DNA from: an uncultured Pelagibacteraceae bacterium
Lineage (GTDB): Bacteria > Pseudomonadota > Alphaproteobacteria > Pelagibacterales > Pelagibacteraceae
Reading direction: 5' to 3'
Assembly (NCBI GenBank): GCA_902540785.1
Contig: CACBOA010000005.1
Location: forward strand, 1 to 55,451
DNA length: 55,451 nucleotides
In this document: positions 47,792 through 55,451 of the stretch, in pieces
Layout: each line of letters opens with the position of its first letter
Numbering within the stretch: the stretch's first letter is position 1
Made by a program: the position numbers and the translations under genes
The notes under the pieces: model-generated
Databases searched by the model: none
Told to the model about the DNA's origin: nothing
The model's input: only the letters and a program-made list of their open reading frames with translations

Positions 47792-48088
47792 ATGAAAGCA
47801 TATTGGATTAGTTTATACTTAAAAGTAGATAATCAAGAAAATTTAAAAAAATATGCAGAGACTGTTACACCAATAATAAAAAGTTACGGTGGTTTGCCTC
47901 TTGTTAGAGGAGGAAAACATACAACTTTTGATGGTGATGATTTTTTAAGAACAGTAGTTTGGGAATTTCCTAATTTCGAACAAGCATTAAAGTGTCATGA
48001 ATCAAAAGAATATAAAGCTGGTTGGGAATTAGCAAGAAAAACAACTATTAGACATATGCAAATAGTAGAGGGTTTTAATACTGAATAG
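47792..48088 (+). CDS. DUF1330-family protein
   Basis: A 98-residue protein with the ferredoxin-like DUF1330 fold. KAYWISLYLKVDNQENLKKYAE opens it, GGLPLVRGGKHTTFDGD is the central loop and VVWEFPNFEQALKCHESKEY is the family hallmark. The function is unknown. An AAAAAGGAG site precedes the ATG by a few bases, one of the stronger sites in the window. It converges with the glycosylase gene, overlapping by 14 bases. Confidence 0.93.
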   Translation: MKAYWISLYLKVDNQENLKKYAETVTPIIKSYGGLPLVRGGKHTTFDGDDFLRTVVWEFPNFEQALKCHESKEYKAGWELARKTTIRHMQIVEGFNTE

Positions 48089-48710
48089 GTTCTGGATCAA
48101 TACTTCTCCATAAATACCATGTTGCTACAGAACAATAAGGTGAAAATTTTTTTTTTAAAAGCATCACAAATTTTTCTGGCGGTAAATACTTTTTTTTATA
48201 GTTTTTAGAAATTGCTCTCAAAAGGCCAATATCCTGGACAGGCCAAATATTAGATCTATTATAAGTAAAAAGTAAAATCATTTCTGCCGACCATCTTCCA
48301 ATTTGTTTTAATTGAGAAAGATAAACTATTGCCTCTTCGTCACTCATATTCTTTATTAGTTTTGGATTAAAAGATTTATTTAAAGTCTTTTTTGCTAAAT
48401 TCTTGATACCAGAGACCTTTTGCCGGCTCAGTCCACAACTTTTTAACTGAGATGTAGTTAATTTAGATACTATCTTTGGATTTATTTTATTATTACACTT
48501 CTTTTTAAATTTTGAAAATACAGCGTTTGCAGCAGCAACACTAATTTGTTGACCAATAATACTTTTGCATAAAGAAAAAAATATATTTCTTCTAGAAGTA
48601 AGAATTATTTCTGATGGACTTTGATAGCTTTTAATTAACTTTGCTAATACTTTATCTTTTTTTGATAGGTAATTTTTTGCTTTTTTCCAATATTTTGGAA
48701 CTTTAGTCAT
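48075..48710 (-). CDS. DNA-3-methyladenine glycosylase (AlkA-like, HhH-GPD)
   Basis: Base-excision DNA repair glycosylase that removes alkylated purines. The 211 residues carry GQQISVAAANAVFSKF, the helix-hairpin-helix LSRQKVSGIKNLAKK, and IGRWSAEMILLFTYNRSNIWPVQDIGLLRA, with the catalytic aspartate in VQDIG. No FeS cluster cysteines are visible at the C-terminus. It lacks the N-terminal TBP-like domain of E. coli AlkA. It overlaps the EamA transporter stop by eight bases. Confidence 0.9.
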   Translation of the reverse strand: MTKVPKYWKKAKNYLSKKDKVLAKLIKSYQSPSEIILTSRRNIFFSLCKSIIGQQISVAAANAVFSKFKKKCNNKINPKIVSKLTTSQLKSCGLSRQKVSGIKNLAKKTLNKSFNPKLIKNMSDEEAIVYLSQLKQIGRWSAEMILLFTYNRSNIWPVQDIGLLRAISKNYKKKYLPPEKFVMLLKKKFSPYCSVATWYLWRSIDPEPIQY

Positions 48711-49587
48711 TTATTGTTTTAGAAGTGATTATTTTTTTATTATAAATTTCTCTTCTAAAGATAATCAATGTAGATACAATTACTAGTGATGCTCCAAAAA
48801 GCGTTTTATATGTGGGCACCTCTCCCCATATAAAGTAACCAAAGACTATGGCAAATAATAAAGCTAAATATTTTAACGGGGTAACAAGAGAAACTTCAGA
48901 ATATTTATATGACTGACCCAGCCATAGATTAGCTACTCCGCCAAAAATACCAACCAAAGATAAAAATATAAAATCTTTCAAACTTGGCATAATCCATCCC
49001 TGTGGAATACTTAAAAAACTTAATAAAGTAATTGATAAAGAAAAATAAAAAGAAATTAACCATATAGGTTCTGTTGTTGATAATTGTCTTAAAGTAATGG
49101 CTACATAAGATAAACCAAGACAAAATATTACTGGGAAAACATAATAAATGTTTAATTGGCTTATACCTGGCTCAGTAATAATTAATATCCCTATAAAACC
49201 AATTATTACTGCGAGCCATCTGTAAATCCCAACTTTTTCATTTAATAAAAATATTGATAATATTGTTGTAAATATTGGTGCAGCAAATGAAATGCTAACA
49301 ACGGTCGCTAAAGGTAATTTTCTTAAAGCTATAAAAATTGCAACTAAAGCAACAAGGCCCGACATACAACGTAAAAAATGTAAACCAGCCCTTTTTGTAT
49401 AATAAAAATTATGAAGTCTCTCTTTAGGTATTATGAGGAAATAAAATAGGATACCAAAAAATCCTCTAAAAAATAAAACTTGTCCTATTGGATACTCAAC
49501 CGACCACTTAACAATTATGTCCATTAATGAAAATGCACAAACAGACATAAACATGTACAAAAAACCCAATTGATTTTTACTTAGCAT
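48703..49587 (-). CDS. EamA-family (DMT) transporter
   Basis: A 294-residue membrane protein with about ten hydrophobic segments in two EamA repeats. YMFMSVCAFSLMDIIVKW opens it, and FLRCMSGLVALVAIFIALRKLPLATVVSISFAAPIFTT is typical of the family. The second half ends LLFAIVFGYFIWGEVPT and LIIFRREIYN. The substrate is unknown. It is coupled to the glycosylase gene by an eight-base overlap and divergent from msrA. Confidence 0.9.
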   Translation of the reverse strand: MLSKNQLGFLYMFMSVCAFSLMDIIVKWSVEYPIGQVLFFRGFFGILFYFLIIPKERLHNFYYTKRAGLHFLRCMSGLVALVAIFIALRKLPLATVVSISFAAPIFTTILSIFLLNEKVGIYRWLAVIIGFIGILIITEPGISQLNIYYVFPVIFCLGLSYVAITLRQLSTTEPIWLISFYFSLSITLLSFLSIPQGWIMPSLKDFIFLSLVGIFGGVANLWLGQSYKYSEVSLVTPLKYLALLFAIVFGYFIWGEVPTYKTLFGASLVIVSTLIIFRREIYNKKIITSKTIND

Positions 49588-49622
49588 ACGAATAATTTGT
49601 AAATTAATTTAAATCTTTATCA

Positions 49623-50066
49623 ATGGAAATAGCAGTTTTAGCTCTTGGATGTTTTTGGGGTCCTGAAATAAAATTCAGTAAAATTGATGGGATAATTAAA
49701 ACAGAAGTTGGCTATTGCGGAGGCGATAGCAAACAAACTACCTATAAAGAAGTTTGCACAGGAAAAACTAATCATGCAGAGGTTGTTAGGCTCGATTTTG
49801 ATGAAAAAATGATCTCGTACGAAAAAATTTTAAATATATTTTTTGATATTCACGACCCAACCACATTAAATTCTCAAGGGCCTGATTTTGGGACTCAATA
49901 TAGGAGTGAAATATTTTATTTAAATGATAATCAAAAAGAAATAGCTGAAAAGGTTTTAAATGAAGTTAATCAAAAATTGTCAGGCAGAGTCGTAACAAAA
50001 ATATCATTACTTAAAAATTATTGTGTTGCCGAAGAATATCACCAAAGATATTTGGAAAAAAGATAA
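49623..50066 (+). CDS. msrA: Peptide methionine sulfoxide reductase MsrA
   Basis: Repairs S-methionine sulfoxide in proteins. The 147 residues begin with MEIAVLALGCFWG, with catalytic C10 in GCFWG. KTEVGYCGGDSKQTTYKEVCTG and HDPTTLNSQGPDFGTQYRSEIF are the family blocks. It ends near YCVAEEYHQRYLEK, and C-terminal resolving cysteine choice is limited to one C in that segment. The sulfurtransferase gene starts at the next base, so the two are co-transcribed. Confidence 0.95.
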   Translation: MEIAVLALGCFWGPEIKFSKIDGIIKTEVGYCGGDSKQTTYKEVCTGKTNHAEVVRLDFDEKMISYEKILNIFFDIHDPTTLNSQGPDFGTQYRSEIFYLNDNQKEIAEKVLNEVNQKLSGRVVTKISLLKNYCVAEEYHQRYLEKR

Positions 50067-50882
50067 ATGTCATTAGTAGAGACTGAATGGTTAGACAAGA
50101 ATCTAGATAATGTAAAAATTATTGATTGCTCATGGCATATGCCTTTAACAAAAAGAAATGGTTTTGAGGAATACAAAACCAAGCATATACCCAACTCCAT
50201 ATTTTTTGATTTAGATTCTAATTCAGACAAAGAAACAAATCTTCCCCATATGCTGGTTGATAAACATGATTGGGAAAAAATTGTTTCAGAAATGGGAATT
50301 AAAAATAATGATGAAATAGTAATTTATGACAACTCTGATGTAATAAGTTCGTGTCGATGTTGGTATAATTTTATCTATTTTGGACATGATCCAAAATTAG
50401 TTCATATATTAAATGGTGGTTTAAAAAAATGGATCAAAGAAAGAAGAATAACTACCTCTGATTTACCTCAGATAAATACGTCCAAATATAAGAGCCTAGA
50501 AAAAAAAGAATTAGTTAAGGATATGAAAATGATAAATCAAAATATAATTAAACCCAGTTTTAAAGTTATAGATGCTAGAAGCAGAGAAAGATTTGAGGGT
50601 AGAGTTGCGGAACCTAGAAAAGGATTAAAAAGTGGAAATATTAAGAATTCTTTTTGTATACCATTCAGTTCCTGTTTAAATGAGGACAAAACATTTAAAG
50701 ATGTAGATGAACTTAAAAAAATTTTTCATTCATGTTTAAATGATATTGTTGACAAGAATATAGTTTTTTCTTGTGGATCTGGAGTTACTGCGTGTGTTTT
50801 GGCACTAGCTTATTCCCTGATAAATGATAAATATCTACCTTGCATTTATGATGGTTCTTGGGCTGAATACGGATTAATTTAG
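50067..50882 (+). CDS. Sulfurtransferase (3-mercaptopyruvate/thiosulfate type)
   Basis: A 271-residue two-domain rhodanese. The N-terminal domain holds DCSWHMPLTKRNGFEEY and is non-catalytic. The C-terminal domain has DARSRERFEG and the active-site loop FSCGSGVTACVLALAY. CGSGVTA is the sequence seen in mercaptopyruvate sulfurtransferases, in contrast to CRKGVT of thiosulfate rhodaneses. It starts at the base after the msrA stop and precedes the RND adaptor by four bases. Link to the efflux pair is by position only. Confidence 0.92.
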   Translation: MSLVETEWLDKNLDNVKIIDCSWHMPLTKRNGFEEYKTKHIPNSIFFDLDSNSDKETNLPHMLVDKHDWEKIVSEMGIKNNDEIVIYDNSDVISSCRCWYNFIYFGHDPKLVHILNGGLKKWIKERRITTSDLPQINTSKYKSLEKKELVKDMKMINQNIIKPSFKVIDARSRERFEGRVAEPRKGLKSGNIKNSFCIPFSSCLNEDKTFKDVDELKKIFHSCLNDIVDKNIVFSCGSGVTACVLALAYSLINDKYLPCIYDGSWAEYGLI

Positions 50883-50886
50883 AAGT

Positions 50887-51756
50887 ATGAAAAGATCTAC
50901 AAAAACAATATCTATAATTTTAATATTTTTTCTTGTTATTGCAGCTGTAATTATTTCAAGAACTTTAATAGCCGATCATTTTAAAAAAAAATTTAGCAAG
51001 ATACCTCCTCCCGGAATAATAGTTACAGAGGTGATGAATAAAGAATTTTCAGAAAGAATTGAAACTTTTGGCACCGCAATTTCCAAAAAATCACAAACTT
51101 TCAAAATTAAAAAAGACGACCTCCTAGGTAATTTAGAGCTTAAAGATTTTGTAAAAAAAGGAGATAAATTAATAAGGTTAAAGAGTGGAGACATTGTTGC
51201 GCCATTTAGTGGTGTGCTCGGTTACACAGGGCTTACTGAGGATATTTTAATCTCGAATAACATATTCATTATTACGCTTGATGATAACTCTGAAATTTAC
51301 TCAGATATAAAGATTCCTGAAAGTTATTCTGCATCAATAAAAAAAGGACTTCCAGTAGAAGTAAAATTATCAAGCTACAAAGATAAAGTTTTTTCTGGAG
51401 AAGTTGATTTTGTTTCAAGTAGAATAAACGCAGATACACGAAGTTTATTATCTAGAATTAAAGTTAATAATTCAAACCAAGAATTAATTTCGGGCTCATT
51501 GTTGGAGGTTAGTATAAAATTTAACTTAAGAAATTCATTAAGTGTGCCTGATACCAGCGTGATGATTGAAGGCGATAAATCATATGTTTACAAAATTAAT
51601 GGTTCAAATATTGCTAATAAAACTGAGGTGAAGACAGGATTAAGAAGCAATAAAAATATTGAAATAATCTCTGGACTTAATGAAGGAGAAACTGTTGTAG
51701 CTGAGGGCCTTAAAAAAGTTAGACCGAACGGTAAAATTAAACCTATTACAAAATAA
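50887..51756 (+). CDS. RND efflux periplasmic adaptor
   Basis: A 289-residue membrane fusion protein. It has one N-terminal anchor (about 8-30), then the lipoyl-like segments KKGDKLIRLKSGDIVAPFSGVLGYTG, a beta-barrel part and LNEGETVVAEGLKKVRPNGKIK at the end. It links an inner-membrane RND pump to an outer-membrane channel; no TolC-like gene is in the window. The RND permease follows directly. The hairpin region is short, so it is a compact version of the family. Confidence 0.9.
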   Translation: MKRSTKTISIILIFFLVIAAVIISRTLIADHFKKKFSKIPPPGIIVTEVMNKEFSERIETFGTAISKKSQTFKIKKDDLLGNLELKDFVKKGDKLIRLKSGDIVAPFSGVLGYTGLTEDILISNNIFIITLDDNSEIYSDIKIPESYSASIKKGLPVEVKLSSYKDKVFSGEVDFVSSRINADTRSLLSRIKVNNSNQELISGSLLEVSIKFNLRNSLSVPDTSVMIEGDKSYVYKINGSNIANKTEVKTGLRSNKNIEIISGLNEGETVVAEGLKKVRPNGKIKPITK

Positions 51757-54700
51757 ATGTTTATCACTGAATTAAGTATAAAAAGACCTGCGGTATCTTG
51801 GGTAATGTCCCTAATACTAATTATTTTTGGATTATTTGTATTTTGGAAATTACCAGTTAGAGAACTTCCTAGCGGTATTCAACCACCTGTGGTTCAAGTA
51901 CAAGTAAATTATAACTCAGCATCAGCGTCAATAATAGATCAAGAAGTTACTCAAGTTATTGAAGATGTAATAGGAGGTGCTGAAGGAATAAAGAATATAG
52001 ATTCTAAATCTGAAAATGGCAGGAGCACGATAAATGTTGAGTTTGATACAAGTATAAATTTGGATAACGCTGCAAATGATATTAGAGAAAGAGTTGCAAG
52101 AGTTGTAGATAATTTACCCACAGAGTCAGAACCCCCACAGATATTAAAAAGAGCTGCAGGTTTTACAACAACAATGTGGTTATCCTTATCCTCGTCTAGT
52201 TGGAGTGATCTTGAATTGGGGGATTATGCGAAAAGATATTTAGTAGATCAATTTTCAAGTGTAAAAAATGTTGGAAGAATATTGGTTGGTGGTCTAAGAG
52301 AATTAAGTATTAGAGTTTGGATAGATCCGATTAAACTGGCAGCAAATGATCTCACAATAAATGAAGTTGAAATTGCAATGCGGGGAGAGAATATTAGTCT
52401 TCCAGCTGGAACTCTTGAGGCGGATAACATTGATCTAACGCTTAATTTAGACAAATCTTATAATGATATAGATTCTATTAAACAATTACCGATAAAAAAA
52501 ACTAATAATAAAGTTATTTTATTATCTGATATTGCAAGTATTGAATTTGGACCTGTTTCAGAAAAAACTCTTTTTAAAGCTCAAACTAAAGATCAAATAA
52601 ATTTAAAAACTGTAGGGATTGGCATTTATGCTAGAAGTGGTGCATCAACAGTTGAGCTTTCAAAGGATATTAAAAAAAAGATAATTGATGTAAAAAAATC
52701 TTTGCCTGAAGAATTAGATTTAAGAGTCTCATTTAATAGAGCTAACTATGTAGAAGCTGCAATTGAAGAAGTATATAAAACATTGCTTATAGCATTTGTT
52801 TTAGTTGTTTTAATAATCTATTTATTCTTGGGAAATCTTAAAGCTGTAGTTGTGCCAGCTATTGCTCTTCCAGTAAGTTTGATAGCATCTTTTTTAGGTC
52901 TTTATATTTTTGGTTTATCAATAAATATTTTTGTACTTTTAAGTTTTATATTGGCTATAGGCATAATTACAGATGACTCTGTAATCATGACAGATGCGAT
53001 ATATAGAAGAATAGAAAATGGAGAAACACCGCTTGTTGCAGCCTACAAGGGGTCTAGACAAATCTCATTTGCAATAATTGCAACAACACTAATTTTGGTT
53101 GCAGTGTTCCTACCGCTAATATTTATTGAGGGAATTTCTGGAACATTATTTAGAGAAACTGCAATCGCGTTGTCATTTTCAATAGTAATTTCATCTTTTG
53201 TAGCATTAACACTTTCACCAATGCTTGCTAGTAAATTCTTAAATAAAAAAAGCTCAAAGAAAATTTTTATACAAAAATTTGAGAAAGTTTTCTTAAATTT
53301 TGCTAAATTTTATAGAGAAACTTTAGATATTATTGTTCACAAAACTAAGTTTGTTGGTATTTTTATAGTCTTCATAATTATTTCTTCTATCTTATTATTT
53401 AGTTTTTCAAAAAAGGAATTGTTGCCTATGGAAGATCGTGGTGCTTATCTAATTATAGGAGCTACTGACGAAGGAAGCTCTTTTGAATATACACAAGAAC
53501 AAGCGCAAAAAGTCGAGGCTAGGTTAATACCACTTTTACAATCTGAAGATAGTCCCTACTCAAGATTTATTATGCGAGTACCTGGATTTGGTAATTCAGC
53601 AAACTCATTTAATAGTTTTATTATAATTGCTCTTTTAGATGATTGGAAAAAAAGAAAAAAAGGACAACAGGTTATATTAAGAGAGGCAATTGGAAAAATT
53701 GTTACTCTCCCCCAAGCCCTGGCTTTTCCCATATCTCCACAATCCATAAGAGTTTCTAATTACAACAAGCCAGTGCAAATGGTTATTTATGGTAATAGCT
53801 ATGAAGAACTCGAAGAAATTCAAATACAAATAATTCGAAAAATTAGATCTAACAAAAATCTTTCAAGAATTGAATCTGATTACAATAGAAATAAACCTGA
53901 GGTTAAATTAATAATAAACAAAAATAAAGCTAAAGATCTAGGAGTCTCCACAAAAGCCATTGGAGAAACTCTAGAAACTCTTTATGGTGGCAAGAAAATT
54001 ACTACTTTTAATAAATTAGGTAGAGAATATCCAATTATTGTCCAACAATATTTGTCGGATAGGAGAAATAAAGAGGGAGTTTCAAAGATATTTGTTCGTT
54101 CCGACACTACTGGAAAACTAATCTCACTAGCAAATTTAGTAAGCTTTAAAGAGGAAGGCTCTGCAAAAGAATTATCAAGGTATAACAGACAAAGAGCAGT
54201 AACAATTTCTGCAAATATTAATGAAGGCTATACATTAATTGAAGCAATAAGATTTTTTGAAGATGTAATGGAAAATTTAGCCCCAAAAAATCAAATTACT
54301 TGGAAAGGAAAATCTGAAGAAATAAAAGAGACAAGTAATGAATTGTTTATAATATTTGTTTTATCTTTACTAACCGCTTATTTGGTGATGGCTGCAACCT
54401 TTAATTCTTTTATTCATCCATTTATAATAGTTTTAACTGTTCCATTGGCAATATTTGGTGGATTGGTTTTCATATTGTTTTTAAACAGCTCTGTGAATAT
54501 TTTTTCTCAAATTGCTCTCATCATTCTTATAGGTATCTCTACAAAAAATAGTATTTTAATAGTCGATTATGCCAACCGAATAAGAACTACAGGCAAAAAT
54601 ATTGAGTCAGCAGTTAAAGAGGCATGCTCAGTGAGGTTTAGACCAATCATCATGACATCTTTAAGTACTATGATTGCAATGGTGCCACTTGTTATAGGAA

Positions 54701-54885
54701 ACATTGGACCGGGTGCTGGCGAGGGTTCAAGATTGGCTGTGGGTTCAACTATTCTAGGTGGAATGATTATTTCAACATTTTTTACATTATATATAACTCC
54801 ATCAATGTACTTAGCTTTAGCTAAAAATACGAAGAGAATAGATGAGGTTGATTTAGAATTAAAAAAAGAATTATCTAAAAAATAA
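51757..54885 (+). CDS. RND-family efflux transporter permease
   Basis: A proton-driven inner-membrane pump of 1042 residues with two repeated halves. Each half has one helix, a large periplasmic porter domain and a cluster of five helices. TM4 carries the proton-relay acids in IITDDSVIMTDAIYRRIENG, and the second half contains ISTKNSILIVDYANRIRTTG. SIKRPAVSWVMSLILIIFGLF opens the protein. It begins at the base after the adaptor. The substrate is unknown; drug, lipid or metabolite export are all possible. Confidence 0.96.
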   Translation: MFITELSIKRPAVSWVMSLILIIFGLFVFWKLPVRELPSGIQPPVVQVQVNYNSASASIIDQEVTQVIEDVIGGAEGIKNIDSKSENGRSTINVEFDTSINLDNAANDIRERVARVVDNLPTESEPPQILKRAAGFTTTMWLSLSSSSWSDLELGDYAKRYLVDQFSSVKNVGRILVGGLRELSIRVWIDPIKLAANDLTINEVEIAMRGENISLPAGTLEADNIDLTLNLDKSYNDIDSIKQLPIKKTNNKVILLSDIASIEFGPVSEKTLFKAQTKDQINLKTVGIGIYARSGASTVELSKDIKKKIIDVKKSLPEELDLRVSFNRANYVEAAIEEVYKTLLIAFVLVVLIIYLFLGNLKAVVVPAIALPVSLIASFLGLYIFGLSINIFVLLSFILAIGIITDDSVIMTDAIYRRIENGETPLVAAYKGSRQISFAIIATTLILVAVFLPLIFIEGISGTLFRETAIALSFSIVISSFVALTLSPMLASKFLNKKSSKKIFIQKFEKVFLNFAKFYRETLDIIVHKTKFVGIFIVFIIISSILLFSFSKKELLPMEDRGAYLIIGATDEGSSFEYTQEQAQKVEARLIPLLQSEDSPYSRFIMRVPGFGNSANSFNSFIIIALLDDWKKRKKGQQVILREAIGKIVTLPQALAFPISPQSIRVSNYNKPVQMVIYGNSYEELEEIQIQIIRKIRSNKNLSRIESDYNRNKPEVKLIINKNKAKDLGVSTKAIGETLETLYGGKKITTFNKLGREYPIIVQQYLSDRRNKEGVSKIFVRSDTTGKLISLANLVSFKEEGSAKELSRYNRQRAVTISANINEGYTLIEAIRFFEDVMENLAPKNQITWKGKSEEIKETSNELFIIFVLSLLTAYLVMAATFNSFIHPFIIVLTVPLAIFGGLVFILFLNSSVNIFSQIALIILIGISTKNSILIVDYANRIRTTGKNIESAVKEACSVRFRPIIMTSLSTMIAMVPLVIGNIGPGAGEGSRLAVGSTILGGMIISTFFTLYITPSMYLALAKNTKRIDEVDLELKKELSKK

Positions 54886-55451
54886 TATATTTATTTTTAT
54901 TAAGAGATTTACTGCACTCTGATAATTGTCTCTTATAAAGGCCAGCTTGTTTTTCCACTTTTTTAGCTAATCCAATTACCTTCTTATTCTTTTTGTAATG
55001 TTTGAAATTGCCCCATCCCTCATGATAAGCAAGATACTGCTTGAAAGCATCTTTTTTTGAAATTTTTAAAATTGTTTCAGATTTATTTGTATACCAACCA
55101 ATAAAGTCTACACTATCTTTAAATCTTGCTCTTGTCGCTAATTTGTTTCCAGTCTCTTTTTTATATTGCTCCCATGTTCCTTTAACAGCTTGTGAGTAAC
55201 CGAATGAACTCGATGGCCTTTTATAAGGAATAACTTTAAAAATTTTTTGTCTTGCAGGTTTTGCTAACCAATCGAAGTCCGACTCCATTTTTATAATTGC
55301 TAGTTGAATATAAATCGGGGTACCCCATTTTTTTTCAACTTTTTTTGTGTGCTTATACCAAAGATATCTCTCGTTAAATATTGAACAACTATTTGAAGTG
55401 TTTGATGGAATTGATGAACAACTTGTTAACAAAAAAAAAAATAAAATAATT
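54875..55451 (-). CDS. Lytic transglycosylase-like (SLT) lipoprotein, 5' end beyond the window
   Basis: The frame is open to the right edge, so the start is outside the window. The visible part begins with hydrophobic codons (FFFLLTSC), which reads as a lipobox with a lipidated cysteine. The SLT-like domain contains IQLAIIKMESDFDW, with a putative catalytic glutamate, and SSSFGYSQAVKGTWEQYKKETG. FIGWYTNKSE and AYHEGWGNFKHY follow. It would cleave peptidoglycan at the outer membrane or in the periplasm. It converges with the RND permease, overlapping by 11 bases. Confidence 0.84.
   Translation of the reverse strand, partial: IILFFFLLTSCSSIPSNTSNSCSIFNERYLWYKHTKKVEKKWGTPIYIQLAIIKMESDFDWLAKPARQKIFKVIPYKRPSSSFGYSQAVKGTWEQYKKETGNKLATRARFKDSVDFIGWYTNKSETILKISKKDAFKQYLAYHEGWGNFKHYKKNKKVIGLAKKVEKQAGLYKRQLSECSKSLNKNKYIIF

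Overview
The window is a gene-dense, very AT-rich bacterial chromosome segment with short or overlapping gene junctions and lysine/isoleucine/asparagine-rich proteins. The gene content is alphaproteobacterial: a coxB-coxA-ctaB-small ORF-ctaG-coxC-surf1 run, thrB-rnhA, ileS-lspA-DUF3035-like lipoprotein, DUF2093, and a lipid A/Kdo block. Together with the compactness, this points to a streamlined marine member of the SAR11/Pelagibacterales type. That placement is an inference from family content and composition; no database search was possible. I found no rRNA, tRNA, CRISPR array, IS element or integrase. With the broken coiled-coil gene counted, no gene-free stretch exceeds 300 bases.

Layout: 1-2422 holds the end of thrB, rnhA, a peroxiredoxin and thrC. 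2422-7913 is the aa3 cytochrome oxidase operon with its heme and copper assembly factors, including a 42-codon ORF (4412-4537). 7974-12064 is housekeeping and redox genes (rsmE, a haloacid dehalogenase-like hydrolase, DoxX, pirin, quinone oxidoreductase, DUF2721). 12096-17732 runs ubiA and then a lipid A/Kdo block (MsbA-like exporter, waaA, lpxK, lpxL). 17734-26174 contains DUF2093, purD, rsmD, pgi, a lipoprotein, lspA, ileS, ribF and a HAD phosphatase. 26244-28333 is groES-groEL with a heat-shock-like promoter and a strong terminator.

28334-30125 is the most unusual part. Two genes of unknown function sit between two copies of the groEL terminator. The second copy also carries what looks like a decayed groEL 3' end, and a 14-bp direct repeat lies inside each boundary. 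This looks like an insertion scar. 30159-37270 continues with a 36-residue basic ORF, typA, a YczE-like membrane protein, a DUF6134-like protein, a renalase-like flavoprotein and the tldD/pmbA pair. 37355-42774 has a DCC protein, a small membrane protein, a coiled-coil gene split by a frameshift at two A8 tracts, cfa, a DapA-like aldolase, a GT9 glycosyltransferase and a J-domain protein. 42790-45756 has oligopeptidase B and an hsp20 gene whose leader combines a groES-like promoter with a ROSE-like RNA thermometer candidate. 45883-55451 has a purine permease and phosphoribosyltransferase, DUF1330, an AlkA-type glycosylase, an EamA transporter, msrA, a sulfurtransferase, an RND efflux pair and the 3' part of an SLT-type lipoprotein.

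Regulation visible in the sequence: groES and hsp20 share the same promoter geometry (CTTGAA, 16 bp, CTATAT or CCATAT). Strong Shine-Dalgarno sequences are clearest before groES, groEL, hsp20, the purine permease and DUF1330.
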